From Synechococcus sp. MEDNS5 (GTDB lineage: Bacteria > Cyanobacteriota > Cyanobacteriia > PCC-6307 > Cyanobiaceae): 64,000 nucleotides of DNA. Each line of letters begins with the position of its first letter. The stretch's first letter is position 1. The position numbers and the translations under genes are program-made. This document shows, piece by piece, positions 26,728 through 35,933 of the stretch. The notes beneath the pieces are model-generated. The model saw only the letters and a list, made by a program, of their open reading frames with translations. It did not search any database and had not been told where the DNA came from. The DNA lies in the NCBI RefSeq assembly GCF_014279875.1, contig NZ_CP047952.1, positions 682,001 through 746,000 of the forward strand, given 5' to 3'.

Positions 26728-28884
26728 TTATGCATTATGTCGATTCAAGTATCCTTCTGGATTTTCCTTTAATTGCTCGTATTTTCCACTTTCAACAATT
26801 CTACCCTCCTTCATAATTAAAATATTATCTGCCGATTCAATTGTACTCAATCTGTGTGCTACAGCAATTCTTGTTATTTGCAAATTGTTCAACGTGTCTG
26901 TGACAACTTTTTGAGTTGGTGCGTCCAATGCACTGGTTGCTTCATCCAAAATCAGTACTTTGGGATTGCCAACAAGAGCTCGTGCCAAAGCGATTCTTTG
27001 TCTTTGTCCACCTGATATATTCGATGAGCCTTCTTCAATGAATGTTTCTAATTTATCAGGCATTTCATTTACCAAATCAGCTAATGCTGCTTTTTCGAGT
27101 GCCTCCCATATTTTACTGTCATCAATATTTCTTCCTGCCGTTAAAATTTTTCTAATGGTTCCAGGCTGGAGAGGGGTGTTTTGCATTACTACGCCTAATT
27201 GTTTTCTGTAATGATGAATTGACCATTGCTCAAGTGCTAGTTTATCGATAGTCAAAAGTCCTGATTGTTGTTCGTCAAATCCCATAAGAAGTCTTAGTAG
27301 AGTTGATTTACCGCACCCACTATATCCCGTTATTGCAGTATATTTATTAGGTTTAATCTCAAAGCTTAACTCATTAAGTACTGGTCTGTTCATGCCCTTG
27401 TAACTAAACACCAAATTTTCACCTCTGTAATCACCATTCAGATCTTTCCTTATGGCCTGATCGCTGTAACCCTTTTCTGGCTCTGCGTAAACAATTAGGC
27501 TTGCTCTTGCCCAAAGACTTCTCAGGGTTGCGAGACTCACTGATATCGTTACAGCAGATGCAGATAGTATTGAATTAAATCCTGAAAATGCTGCTAGAAA
27601 TCCAATCCAACTGGCTATCTGCGCTGCTGTGAATCCTGTAATTTCTCTGGGATTCAGTAATATTATTGAAACGATTACTGTTAATGTTCCAATTGGATTA
27701 ACAGAAATTGCACCAGTGTTTACCACAGCAGCTGTATAACCCATTTGACTGTTAGTGTAAGCTGTTTTTATTAATTTCTTCATCCATACAAGAAATACAA
27801 ACGGCTCACTTCCTGACGTTCTTATTTGTGCAACACCTTGGATTGCTTGTAATGAGTAATTTGTTACATCTGCGTATTGAGAAAATAGCGGAACCAAGAA
27901 TTCACCTTGTTTTAACGAATATTTGATGACTATAAATGTATTGATTATTGTAACCGCAAGGGATATCCATGTTAATGTCTGGTCATATTGAAACATTAAT
28001 ATGAAAAAACTGAATGCAAAAACTAGATTAATGACAGCAATTAAAAACCCTCCCGATATTGCCGATCTAGCTTGTGATATTGCAGCTGCTCTTGATGCGA
28101 TGTCACCGATACTATTTTCACGAAAAAATGGTACCGGTAATCTAACCAACCTTGCCCACACGGCAGTTTGAAGCCGCACATCAATTAATGCTTCAAACTC
28201 TACCTGGAAAAATTGACTAAATGCCGTTACTGTTAAGTTAAATATAGCAATTATTCCCACCAAAATGGCTACTGTTATCAGCAAGGAATAACTGGATTGC
28301 GGTAATACATCAGCAACGAGGTAATTAGTTATCATGGGAGCAGTTAGTCCCATTAATACGACAGTTATCGTTGATAATATAAATGCAATTAAGGTATACC
28401 ATGACGAACCTAATGTAAATTTTATGGCATCTAACGGACCCCTTGTATCATATGAAAGTTTTGCGAATATTTCGTACGCATAGCACTTACTTACTTCGTA
28501 TTCAATCTCCAGCTCATTATAATTTTTATATGGGAGAAGTTCATCAGTTTTTGGATTATAGAGCCAATCTTTACCCTTTAATTTTATAATCGCGATCGCA
28601 TTTCCCTCTCCCAAGTCAATGACGGTGTTTAAGCCCGTTCTTAATTTTGGTGATTCTTCAGGGCTTACTTCTCTGTACAATACATCATTGTACGTCAAGA
28701 ACTCGTTGAGTTGATCAGTGGCATATTCGTTTAATTTGCTTTTGTCTTCTAGAATGTTATAAACTTTTGACATTACTTTAAAGTAAATACTCGAATTTTC
28801 ATCCACTAATAAAATATCACTTTTGTAGTCGCTTGATTCGAGTTGAAAAACATTTTGAAGGTTTTCTTTTGAAAAATCTTTCAT
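26728..28884 (-). CDS. ABC exporter, NHLM-type second subunit (TM-NBD)
   Basis: 718 residues: an N-terminal soluble domain of about 160 residues of unclear function, a six-helix membrane domain (about 165-450), and an ATPase domain with GYSGCGKST (Walker A), ISGGQRQR (signature), VLILDEATSALD (Walker B) and the AHRLS switch His. The long N-terminal domain before the membrane part resembles the second ABC protein of NHLM bacteriocin export systems. A strong GGAGG site lies before ATG 28884. One base separates it from the upstream ABC gene, so the two probably form a heterodimer. It is the last gene of the export operon. Confidence 0.88.
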   Translation of the reverse strand: MKDFSKENLQNVFQLESSDYKSDILLVDENSSIYFKVMSKVYNILEDKSKLNEYATDQLNEFLTYNDVLYREVSPEESPKLRTGLNTVIDLGEGNAIAIIKLKGKDWLYNPKTDELLPYKNYNELEIEYEVSKCYAYEIFAKLSYDTRGPLDAIKFTLGSSWYTLIAFILSTITVVLMGLTAPMITNYLVADVLPQSSYSLLITVAILVGIIAIFNLTVTAFSQFFQVEFEALIDVRLQTAVWARLVRLPVPFFRENSIGDIASRAAAISQARSAISGGFLIAVINLVFAFSFFILMFQYDQTLTWISLAVTIINTFIVIKYSLKQGEFLVPLFSQYADVTNYSLQAIQGVAQIRTSGSEPFVFLVWMKKLIKTAYTNSQMGYTAAVVNTGAISVNPIGTLTVIVSIILLNPREITGFTAAQIASWIGFLAAFSGFNSILSASAVTISVSLATLRSLWARASLIVYAEPEKGYSDQAIRKDLNGDYRGENLVFSYKGMNRPVLNELSFEIKPNKYTAITGYSGCGKSTLLRLLMGFDEQQSGLLTIDKLALEQWSIHHYRKQLGVVMQNTPLQPGTIRKILTAGRNIDDSKIWEALEKAALADLVNEMPDKLETFIEEGSSNISGGQRQRIALARALVGNPKVLILDEATSALDAPTQKVVTDTLNNLQITRIAVAHRLSTIESADNILIMKEGRIVESGKYEQLKENPEGYLNRHNA

Positions 28885-28885
28885 G

Positions 28886-30634
28886 TTAGGCTTCCTCCGC
28901 TTTTAAAAGTTCTGAATATCTACCAGGTTGATTCCTTAATAGATCAGGTGGACCCTTTTGAACTATTTTTCCTTTATCAAGTACAATTACATAGTCACTA
29001 ATTTCTGCAGAGTGCATTCTATGAGCAACTGTCACTAGAGTAGTTTTCACAGACTTTATGTTTTCCATCACAGCCTTTTCTGTATAGTCATCTAATGCAC
29101 TCGTCCCTTCATCAATCAACATAATGGTTGGTTTTCTAACCAATCCCCGCGCTATTTCAATCCTTTGTTTTTGACCACCGCTCAAATCGCTTCCATTGTC
29201 ATTTAATGTTCTTTGGATCCCTAAGGGATACGAATCGATTTCATTTTGCATGAGTGCTAAAGAAGCAGCTTCGTAACATTCCTGGGGAGTAAATCGTGGA
29301 TCCCATAATGAGATGTTGTGGTGTAGAGTATCGCTGAACAAAAACATATCTTGTGGTACATAAGCTATTGTTTGTCTCATTGTTAAATCTGTATGCTCTT
29401 CCCATGAAATTCCATCGTATCTTATCATTCCATTGGTCGGATGGTACAATCCTGCAATTATTTTGATAAGTGTACTTTTTCCAGATCCACTACCTCCAAC
29501 AATTGCTAAATGATTTCCAGCTGGTATTTCGATGGTGATGTCTTCAAATAAATCATTCTTAGCACCTTCGTATCTAAAACTAATATTATCAATTTTTAAA
29601 TCACCTGTTAATTTTATGGCTGCTACGCCTGATTCTCGACTTTTATCTTCGTCAAGGCTTTTTACGTAACTCTCCGTTGTTTCACTAAATAGTAAGGATA
29701 TTCTCCCAGAAAGTCCACTTAATGTTTGTAAAGCTGAAACTAGTTGTGGTATTTGATTTATTGGAGTTATAATTGTTGATAACAAGAATTGGTATGCTAC
29801 TAATGAACCAAGCGATAGTTTTCCATCGAGTATCAAAAATCCTCCCAAAATAACAACTAATGTTTGTAATAGGAAAGATGATACCGTGCTTATCATTGAA
29901 CCTATTGCGTTGTAGAAGCTTTGATTTTGCTGTTGATTGACAGATTTACCAAAGATTGATGCCCAGCTTTTAAAGAATTCTGATTCTAGTGCTGATGCTT
30001 TTATGCTTTCAATGTTAGCTACTGCATTTAAGCCCTCACCTTCTGCAAGACCCTTATTAACTGCCAACTCCCTGTTAGCTGCTTCTCTTTTTGATGTTAT
30101 GTAAAACGAAAGCGTTACATTAGTAACGAGAATTATCGTACTTAAGATGGTTAGTTGTGGAGATATTATGAGTGAAAATGTTAGTACTATTAACGCTCTT
30201 ACAAGAACAATTGCAAATCCTGTCACTTGCGTTACTAGTTGTTGCCCAACTTGCAGTGCAAGTCCTATTCTTCCGGCTGTTTCCCCCGAAGGATTGACTG
30301 CAAAATAACTGTAAGGTAACGAAAAAATCCTTTTAAAAATTCTCACTGAAGCAGATTTAATAATGAATGCCTCAATCCTCACGAGTACTACTGATTGAAT
30401 TGCGAGTAGTGCAACCATTACGAGTGTACTTATAAGTAAAAGCCATGCAATTGGTATTGCAAAGTTGTCTCTTACATTCAGAAGATATCCATCAATAAAC
30501 TGTGACGAAGAGCCAGCAATTATTAGTGTTGGTATAGTCACTGCCAAAGAAATTGGTATTAAAAGCAAAAAGCCTTTGTTGTACCTTATAAGTATTGGAA
30601 ATATCCATCTGAAGGAATTAATTAACTTATTCAT
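28886..30634 (-). CDS. ABC exporter, NHLM-type first subunit without peptidase
   Basis: 582 residues: membrane domain from about residue 12 to 300, then ATPase with VGGSGSGKST, LSGGQKQR, IMLIDEGTSALD and AHRMH. In RiPP export systems the matching subunit carries an N-terminal C39 Cys peptidase that cuts a leader. Here the protein starts directly with the membrane domain and has no room for it. That fits transport of a non-ribosomal product with no leader. GGGAGG precedes ATG 30634; the 5' end overlaps the HlyD gene by 8 bp. Confidence 0.9.
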   Translation of the reverse strand: MNKLINSFRWIFPILIRYNKGFLLLIPISLAVTIPTLIIAGSSSQFIDGYLLNVRDNFAIPIAWLLLISTLVMVALLAIQSVVLVRIEAFIIKSASVRIFKRIFSLPYSYFAVNPSGETAGRIGLALQVGQQLVTQVTGFAIVLVRALIVLTFSLIISPQLTILSTIILVTNVTLSFYITSKREAANRELAVNKGLAEGEGLNAVANIESIKASALESEFFKSWASIFGKSVNQQQNQSFYNAIGSMISTVSSFLLQTLVVILGGFLILDGKLSLGSLVAYQFLLSTIITPINQIPQLVSALQTLSGLSGRISLLFSETTESYVKSLDEDKSRESGVAAIKLTGDLKIDNISFRYEGAKNDLFEDITIEIPAGNHLAIVGGSGSGKSTLIKIIAGLYHPTNGMIRYDGISWEEHTDLTMRQTIAYVPQDMFLFSDTLHHNISLWDPRFTPQECYEAASLALMQNEIDSYPLGIQRTLNDNGSDLSGGQKQRIEIARGLVRKPTIMLIDEGTSALDDYTEKAVMENIKSVKTTLVTVAHRMHSAEISDYVIVLDKGKIVQKGPPDLLRNQPGRYSELLKAEEA

Positions 30635-32120
30635 TTGTTTTTCCTCCCTTCAAACTAGGCGCATCTGTTTGCAACCCAAAAAATCTTCTCAGTCTTGGTA
30701 TCATTAGTTGTAGAGGTGTATACTCTGTCGTGGTTGCTTGAACAGCCAAAACATTGCCAATTTTGACCGGAAAAGGAGGTATAGCTCCAGAATTCCATAT
30801 GTAGCACGTTTGTGTTCTATTTGATTTTGTACATTCCCTCAAGTTTGTGTTTTTATTTTTCTCCAATTTTATCAATACTCGGTAAGGAATTTGCAAATTA
30901 TCAATAAATGATTTTGCGACTTGACTACTGCCGCTAACACTGTTTATTGCCTCGAGAGACGTGGGGTTCTCATCAATTGACACGATTTTGCCTCTAATAC
31001 CCCCGTATTGTGATCTTGATATGCCGAGAGGAGTTGATAATACTCTCATCCCGGGAAACACCTGAGATGCTTTTTCTGCTCCAAAAAATGCGTATGTATA
31101 TTCTGGTAACTTTGGCGGTCTGTCTGTAAATTCAAAAATAGGTGTATTTTTTTTGATAAACGTGTGATTTACTGATGAATACTCCACGAGATACCCATCT
31201 CGAGGCATGTATACGTATGAAGTGGATATGTATTTGTTAACTGAATCTCTTAATTTCGTTACTGATGCTACAACATTATTAACAGCCTCATTGATTCTGT
31301 TGTCAACGTTGTTTAGTTCAATTGTAAGCTGTTGTGCTTGTTGAAGGTATTGTTCACCCAAAGAATAGAAATTCGATGTTGATGATATTCCGCTTACATA
31401 GGTATTATTAGGAACGTAACCAGCCTTATTGAGTTTTCTTAATGTTTCCTCGAAGTTGTTGTTTGTATCGAAATGCACAGCTACATCATTGTATGCGCTT
31501 TCTAGCTTTTGCAACCTTTTATTATACGATTTTTTTTGTACTAAGTAGGTTGCCATGGTTCGTTTTAAGGATTGAAGTTCAGATCTTGCATCTGTAGCGT
31601 CATTGACAATTTCTACTTTTCTCTCTGGGCTATAAATATAAGCAATTACCTGGTTTTTTTCTAAGAACGGAAACTTTGAATCAAAGATTGCCCTTCCACC
31701 TTGACCAATACTTTTGTCGTCGACAACTGTTTGTGTTGTTATTTTAATCATTCTATCAATTTTGGTCTCGAACTCTCCCATTGCTATTACTGATGGATCA
31801 TTTATGAATACTTGCGAGCTTTGATTAAATTCATAGATTTCATCCAAGAATCTACTCACAAATTTAAGTGTTTCTTTTCCTTCAGTGTTTGTAGAAATTT
31901 CTCCTTTTTCATTCCTTACATAAATTAATGTCCCATCACCGGGAGAAACAACTGAGGACAAACCTCCTGGTGGTGTGACTGCAGCGAGGCCGTCGACTTG
32001 CCATGGAACCTTTGCAAATATTGCCCAAGCTGCACCAGCGGCACTTACAGCAATCGTAACCTTCAGCAAAATACCAATTGGTGCTGATAAAATTTGAATC
32101 GGAGTGTTTTGAGTAGTCAT
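30627..32120 (-). CDS. HlyD-family periplasmic adaptor
   Basis: 497 residues with one N-terminal membrane helix (about 14-36, GILLKVTIAVSAAGAAWAIF), a split lipoyl-like region (DGTLIYVRNEKGEI and later DGYLVEYSS), a long alpha-helical hairpin (about 190-330), and a C-terminal beta domain with GMRVLSTPLG. It links the inner-membrane ABC pair to the TolC-like channel. The length and the late GNVLAVQATT-type end resemble NHLM secretion proteins. Its start lies 37-38 bp after the TolC gene stop. Confidence 0.88.
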   Translation of the reverse strand: MTTQNTPIQILSAPIGILLKVTIAVSAAGAAWAIFAKVPWQVDGLAAVTPPGGLSSVVSPGDGTLIYVRNEKGEISTNTEGKETLKFVSRFLDEIYEFNQSSQVFINDPSVIAMGEFETKIDRMIKITTQTVVDDKSIGQGGRAIFDSKFPFLEKNQVIAYIYSPERKVEIVNDATDARSELQSLKRTMATYLVQKKSYNKRLQKLESAYNDVAVHFDTNNNFEETLRKLNKAGYVPNNTYVSGISSTSNFYSLGEQYLQQAQQLTIELNNVDNRINEAVNNVVASVTKLRDSVNKYISTSYVYMPRDGYLVEYSSVNHTFIKKNTPIFEFTDRPPKLPEYTYAFFGAEKASQVFPGMRVLSTPLGISRSQYGGIRGKIVSIDENPTSLEAINSVSGSSQVAKSFIDNLQIPYRVLIKLEKNKNTNLRECTKSNRTQTCYIWNSGAIPPFPVKIGNVLAVQATTTEYTPLQLMIPRLRRFFGLQTDAPSLKGGKTNE

Positions 32121-32157
32121 TGTGATGTGTGGTGAAGTAGAAGGTAATTGTAATGAG

Positions 32158-33819
32158 TTAATTTTTGCTACTCATAACCCTCTTTATTGCTTGATTTAGA
32201 CTTATCTCAAAACTTTTCGGCCATGTGGCAGTCGCCCTCAGTAAGTTTACATAGTCTCTAATTAAATTAGTCTTTACTGTGCTTCTTGATATGATTGATG
32301 TTGTGTATAAATTTAAGGCTTGTATAAAAGGTGTTGTATCGCTTATTCCGGCTATAAATCTTTGTTTGTATACTATTAATGATATTGCTGCATTCTCAAC
32401 TGACCTCTCAGTTGCCTCTAAATTAATTGTCTGATTCACTAATCCGTTGTAGGAATTTCTTACAGATTCTACAGTTTCATTGCTAATTCTTACCGCTGAA
32501 TATTTTTCCCTTTTTGCATTCATTTCCTCAGCTTTTGCTCTGGCTAAATTTATGCCTCCATCAAATTCAAATGTTAGGCCTGCGTAGATTTGATAAATTG
32601 GATTTTGGGTTTTTTGATCAGTTGTTGGTAGAATTGGTGCAGACTGGTATAGAGGGGCTTCATATACACCATTGATCGTGTAATTGCCAGCAGATGCAGT
32701 CAATGTTACCGTTGGCAAGTAAGAATCTATTAATCTTTGCGATTTTAATTCGCTTATCTTGCTATTTAGATAGGCGCTTTTTATTCTTTCATTTTCTTTC
32801 TTTGCTTTTGCAATTGATTCATCTAATGATAACGGCCATTTTTCGAGATAGACTTCATTGTCACTTGGCTGTGCCGGAAAGTATTCGTCCGAGCCGATGA
32901 CTCTACTGAATCGCGCATAGGCATTATCTAATCTTTGGTAATATCCAATTAATTGTGTAATTGTCGAGTAAGTTTGTGCTCTCCATTTGGTTACTTCTGC
33001 TATTGATGTTAAGCCATTTTCATAAACATCGAAAATTGCATCTGCAATTGCGATCTCTAATGAAACTAATTCTGAATATGCATTAATTTGTTCTAGGATT
33101 ATTTCTATTTCTGTGAAGCTTTGATAAACGTCTACTAACAGTGATCTCAATGAATAGTTTAGTAGAATTTTATCTCTTTGTTCAGCTGTCTTTTCGATCA
33201 TTATACTTGGTCCTCTCTCTGGATCGAATGCATCCCACGAAATGGATGCAACTGGTGCTCCTTGAAAATAATTTGAGCTGTAACTGACTGCAGATCCATT
33301 CCCATCATTGGGATTATTGGGGTTTCTTGAGTTGACGTATAGTTGTGCTTTGTAATATCCAACTGTGTCTAATTCTAAATCAATTGTTGGTAACCATCGC
33401 CTGGTTTCTGCTCTAATTCTCCATATGCTGGCCAGTACATCATATTTATTTTCTTGTATTGTTGGATTTTTTTCAATTGCTAGCTCAATCGCCTCGTTCA
33501 AGCTTATTGATTTATTGTTTGTAAGAAGTTGTCTTTGATATCTAATGACCTTTTTGGTTAGTTCGCGCCATTGCTGCTCTTCGGTGATCGATGCTAACTT
33601 TTTTAAATCTTCCACTGTAAGTGTTTCTTGGAGTTTTGTCTCTTCGTTGATTGGTATTTTGGGAAGAGGCATGGGTACTAAATCATCTCTCGAATATGTG
33701 AATTTAACTTCCGTAGCATTATTTGCATTTTCTAGACTTGGAGTTTCAGCATTGACTTTTAGAGCACTTGCGAACATCAGGATTGATGACATCGCTAACA
33801 GATTTATGGTTTTTTTCAT
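32158..33819 (-). CDS. TolC-family outer membrane efflux protein
   Basis: Outer-membrane channel of the exporter. From ATG 33819 it has a signal peptide (MKKTINLLAM, hydrophobic core, cleavage likely after VNA) and two long helical repeats of the OEP type, one starting near SLNEAIELAIEKNPTIQENK and the other near LSLDESIAKAKKENERIKSA. An in-frame TTG at 33825 is the only longer start. It is the first gene of the four-gene minus-strand export operon, and carrying its own TolC suggests a complete transferable export unit. Confidence 0.9.
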   Translation of the reverse strand: MKKTINLLAMSSILMFASALKVNAETPSLENANNATEVKFTYSRDDLVPMPLPKIPINEETKLQETLTVEDLKKLASITEEQQWRELTKKVIRYQRQLLTNNKSISLNEAIELAIEKNPTIQENKYDVLASIWRIRAETRRWLPTIDLELDTVGYYKAQLYVNSRNPNNPNDGNGSAVSYSSNYFQGAPVASISWDAFDPERGPSIMIEKTAEQRDKILLNYSLRSLLVDVYQSFTEIEIILEQINAYSELVSLEIAIADAIFDVYENGLTSIAEVTKWRAQTYSTITQLIGYYQRLDNAYARFSRVIGSDEYFPAQPSDNEVYLEKWPLSLDESIAKAKKENERIKSAYLNSKISELKSQRLIDSYLPTVTLTASAGNYTINGVYEAPLYQSAPILPTTDQKTQNPIYQIYAGLTFEFDGGINLARAKAEEMNAKREKYSAVRISNETVESVRNSYNGLVNQTINLEATERSVENAAISLIVYKQRFIAGISDTTPFIQALNLYTTSIISRSTVKTNLIRDYVNLLRATATWPKSFEISLNQAIKRVMSSKN

Positions 33820-34048
33820 CTTCAATTAACTTTCCGAGTTACTTTAGCAAGTGTCTTTTGCTCTTCTCGAATATTGAGACACCTGTGTTAATGGCACACT
33901 TGGTTGGTTTCTTAATTTGGTATTTGGGTTTGATTTTTTCCTTTGTGTAGCTTTTTTTTACTTGAATCAAATTTCTACTCTTTAGTCCTTTACGCGAATT
34001 TTGCTCGGTTTCACCGCTTTGGTCTTATAGTCTTTCTTCAACTATTGG
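33820..34048. promoter_or_regulatory. divergent intergenic region, right border of the A+T-rich block
   Basis: 229 bp between the divergently transcribed TolC-like gene and ndhF4. It is T-rich on the plus strand and has no coding signal. A weak sigma70-like pair for ndhF4 could be TTGCTC at 34001-34006 and TATAGT at 34026-34031, with a rather long 19-bp spacer and only 17 bp left before ATG 34049. I see no clear operator or repeat. Confidence 0.3.
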
Positions 34049-35923
34049 ATGCTCTTAATCCACCCTTCACTTTCTGATGTGATGCAAGAGCTTTCGGCTC
34101 CCATGCAGACCGCCTGGCTCATCCCCCTCTACGGATTGGCCGGGATGATCGTGTCTCTTCCCTGGGCTTTTGGCTGGTTTCGTCGCGATGCCCACAAGCC
34201 CCCCGCCTATCTCAACATTCTTCTGACCCTGCTTGCGGTGGTCCACGGCAGCCTAGTGCTCAGAGATGTGATGCTCACTGGACCAGCGCTGATCCGAGTG
34301 CCCTGGCTCTCTGTGGCCGATCTCAACCTCGAGATCAGTTTCAGCCTCTCGCTCACAAATGTCTCCGCGCTAGAGCTGATCACCGGGTTGAGCCTGTTGT
34401 CTCAGATTTATTCCCTTGGATATATGGACAAAGAATGGGCTCTGGCTCGGTTCTTTGCGTTATTGGGATTTTTTGAAGGGGCTATGTCAGGTGTTGTCCT
34501 CAGTGACTCACTGTTCCAGAGTTATTTCCTTTTGGAAATGCTGACCTTGTCCACCTATCTCTTGGTCGGCTTTTGGTATGCGCAGCCGCTTGTTGTGACT
34601 GCAGCCCGGGATGCATTTTTGACCAAGCGGGTTGGCGATGTTTTGCTGCTGATGAGTGTTGTAGCAGTGACTGCTTGGTCAGGTGTCACGAGCTTTGAGG
34701 ATTTGTACAGCTGGTCTGCTCAAAAAACACTTCTCCCCCTTGCTGCAACCCTTCTCGGGCTTGGACTGATCGCTGGCCCCACAGGAAAGTGTGCCCAATT
34801 TCCCATGCATCTCTGGTTGGATGAAGCGATGGAAGGCCCCAATCCAGCTTCCATTCTTCGAAATTCCGTGGTGGTGACTTGCGGGGCCATCGTGCTGTTG
34901 AAGGTGATGCCTCTACTTCAAAACGCTCCAGTCACCTTGGTCGTTCTTCAGGTGATTGGTTCGATCAGTGCAATCGGCGGTTCATTGGTTTCGATAGCCC
35001 AGGTGGATATCAAGCGGACGCTTTCCTATTCAACAACCGCTTATCTGGGGCTGGTCTTCATCGCAATTTCCCTTCAGGTACCTGTGCTGGCCTTGCTTCT
35101 TCTTTATGCGCACGCGGTGTCGAAAGCACTCCTCTCGATGAGCGTGGGAGGAGTCATTGCGTCAACGAATTGCCAAGACATTACCGAGCTAGGTGGCTTG
35201 GCCAGTCGCATGCCGGCGACAACAGGCTCTTTCCTGATTGGTGGTGCGGGACTTGTTGGCCTTTTGCCCTTGGGTGGCTTCCTTTGCCTCGCTCAGGCAG
35301 TTGAACTGATTGGTGCACGGGAGGCGATTTTTGTTCCTGTATTCCTGCTGACGAATGTCTTTACAGCTCTGAATCTCACACGTGTCTTCAGGCAGGTTTT
35401 CCTTGGCGAGTCCCTCGCGAAGACCAGGCGTGCTGCTGAGGTGAACTGGTTGATGGCACTGCCCATGGTTGCTCTCTCGGTGATTGTGCTCTTGACACCT
35501 TTACTGCTGATTCGTCTCGAATCTCTCGATGGCTTACTGGCTTTCCCTCTTTGGGCAGCAGCACTTGTCGTCATCAGTGGAATGACCGGTCTATTGGTCG
35601 GTGCTTTGATTCCGCTGAATAAGGCCTGGTCTCGATCTCTCAATCCTCCTTTGCGTTGGTGTCAGGATCTTTTTGAAAACGATTTCTACACCGAGCGTTT
35701 TTACAGGGTTACGATTGTGAATGTCGTGGCGAGTTTTGCGCGATTGGCGGGTTGGTTTGATCGCAATGTCGTCGATGGGGTGCTTCATGGTCTGGCTCGA
35801 ATTTCTCTCCAGTCGGCTGAAGGTCTCAAGCTCAGTATCAGCGGGCAGACTCAGTCTTATGTTCTCACGGTTATTGCGGCGATTGTGATCCTTCTTTCCT
35901 CATTGAGTTGGATTTTGAACTGA
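34049..35923 (+). CDS. ndhF4: NDH-1 subunit NdhF4 (CO2 uptake complex)
   Basis: Proton-pumping antiporter-like subunit of the specialised NDH-1 complex (NDH-1MS') that hydrates CO2 to bicarbonate at the thylakoid. 624 residues, many membrane helices, with the conserved helix that includes GPTGKCAQFPMHLWLDEAMEGP (proton channel Lys/His region). It sits first in ndhF4-ndhD4-chpX, the order found for the constitutive system of alpha-cyanobacteria. ATG 34049 lacks a clear ribosome site; ATG 34082 (MQELSAPMQ) is a reasonable shorter start. Composition returns to host-like here. Confidence 0.93.
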   Translation: MLLIHPSLSDVMQELSAPMQTAWLIPLYGLAGMIVSLPWAFGWFRRDAHKPPAYLNILLTLLAVVHGSLVLRDVMLTGPALIRVPWLSVADLNLEISFSLSLTNVSALELITGLSLLSQIYSLGYMDKEWALARFFALLGFFEGAMSGVVLSDSLFQSYFLLEMLTLSTYLLVGFWYAQPLVVTAARDAFLTKRVGDVLLLMSVVAVTAWSGVTSFEDLYSWSAQKTLLPLAATLLGLGLIAGPTGKCAQFPMHLWLDEAMEGPNPASILRNSVVVTCGAIVLLKVMPLLQNAPVTLVVLQVIGSISAIGGSLVSIAQVDIKRTLSYSTTAYLGLVFIAISLQVPVLALLLLYAHAVSKALLSMSVGGVIASTNCQDITELGGLASRMPATTGSFLIGGAGLVGLLPLGGFLCLAQAVELIGAREAIFVPVFLLTNVFTALNLTRVFRQVFLGESLAKTRRAAEVNWLMALPMVALSVIVLLTPLLLIRLESLDGLLAFPLWAAALVVISGMTGLLVGALIPLNKAWSRSLNPPLRWCQDLFENDFYTERFYRVTIVNVVASFARLAGWFDRNVVDGVLHGLARISLQSAEGLKLSISGQTQSYVLTVIAAIVILLSSLSWILN

Positions 35924-35933
35924 GGTTGCCATC

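Larger units (their letters stand above)
4536..34048. other. PKS/NRPS lipopeptide gene cluster with exporter (A+T-rich block)
   Basis: Contiguous block of biosynthetic and export genes, much richer in A+T than either flank, lying between csoS1E and ndhF4. Contents in order: glycosyltransferase, PIG-L deacetylase, acyltransferase-like gene (minus), Sfp-type PPTase, small ABM-like protein, two NRPS genes, FAAL-ACP, a PKS/aminotransferase/NRPS hybrid, a PhyH dioxygenase, then four export genes on the minus strand. No integrase, transposase or tRNA is visible at either border, and I see no flanking direct repeat. Calling the block one cluster is inference from composition and function. Confidence 0.85.

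Noticed and set aside
28886-30634. RiPP cluster reading of the NHLM-like exporter
   Set aside because: No C39 peptidase, no nitrile-hydratase-like leader peptide gene and no RiPP-modifying enzyme was seen; the NRPS context explains the exporter better.
35293-35788. Antisense frames inside ndhF4 and ndhD4 (also 37022-37810)
   Set aside because: Fully covered by well-conserved membrane proteins on the other strand; Arg/Pro-rich shadows.
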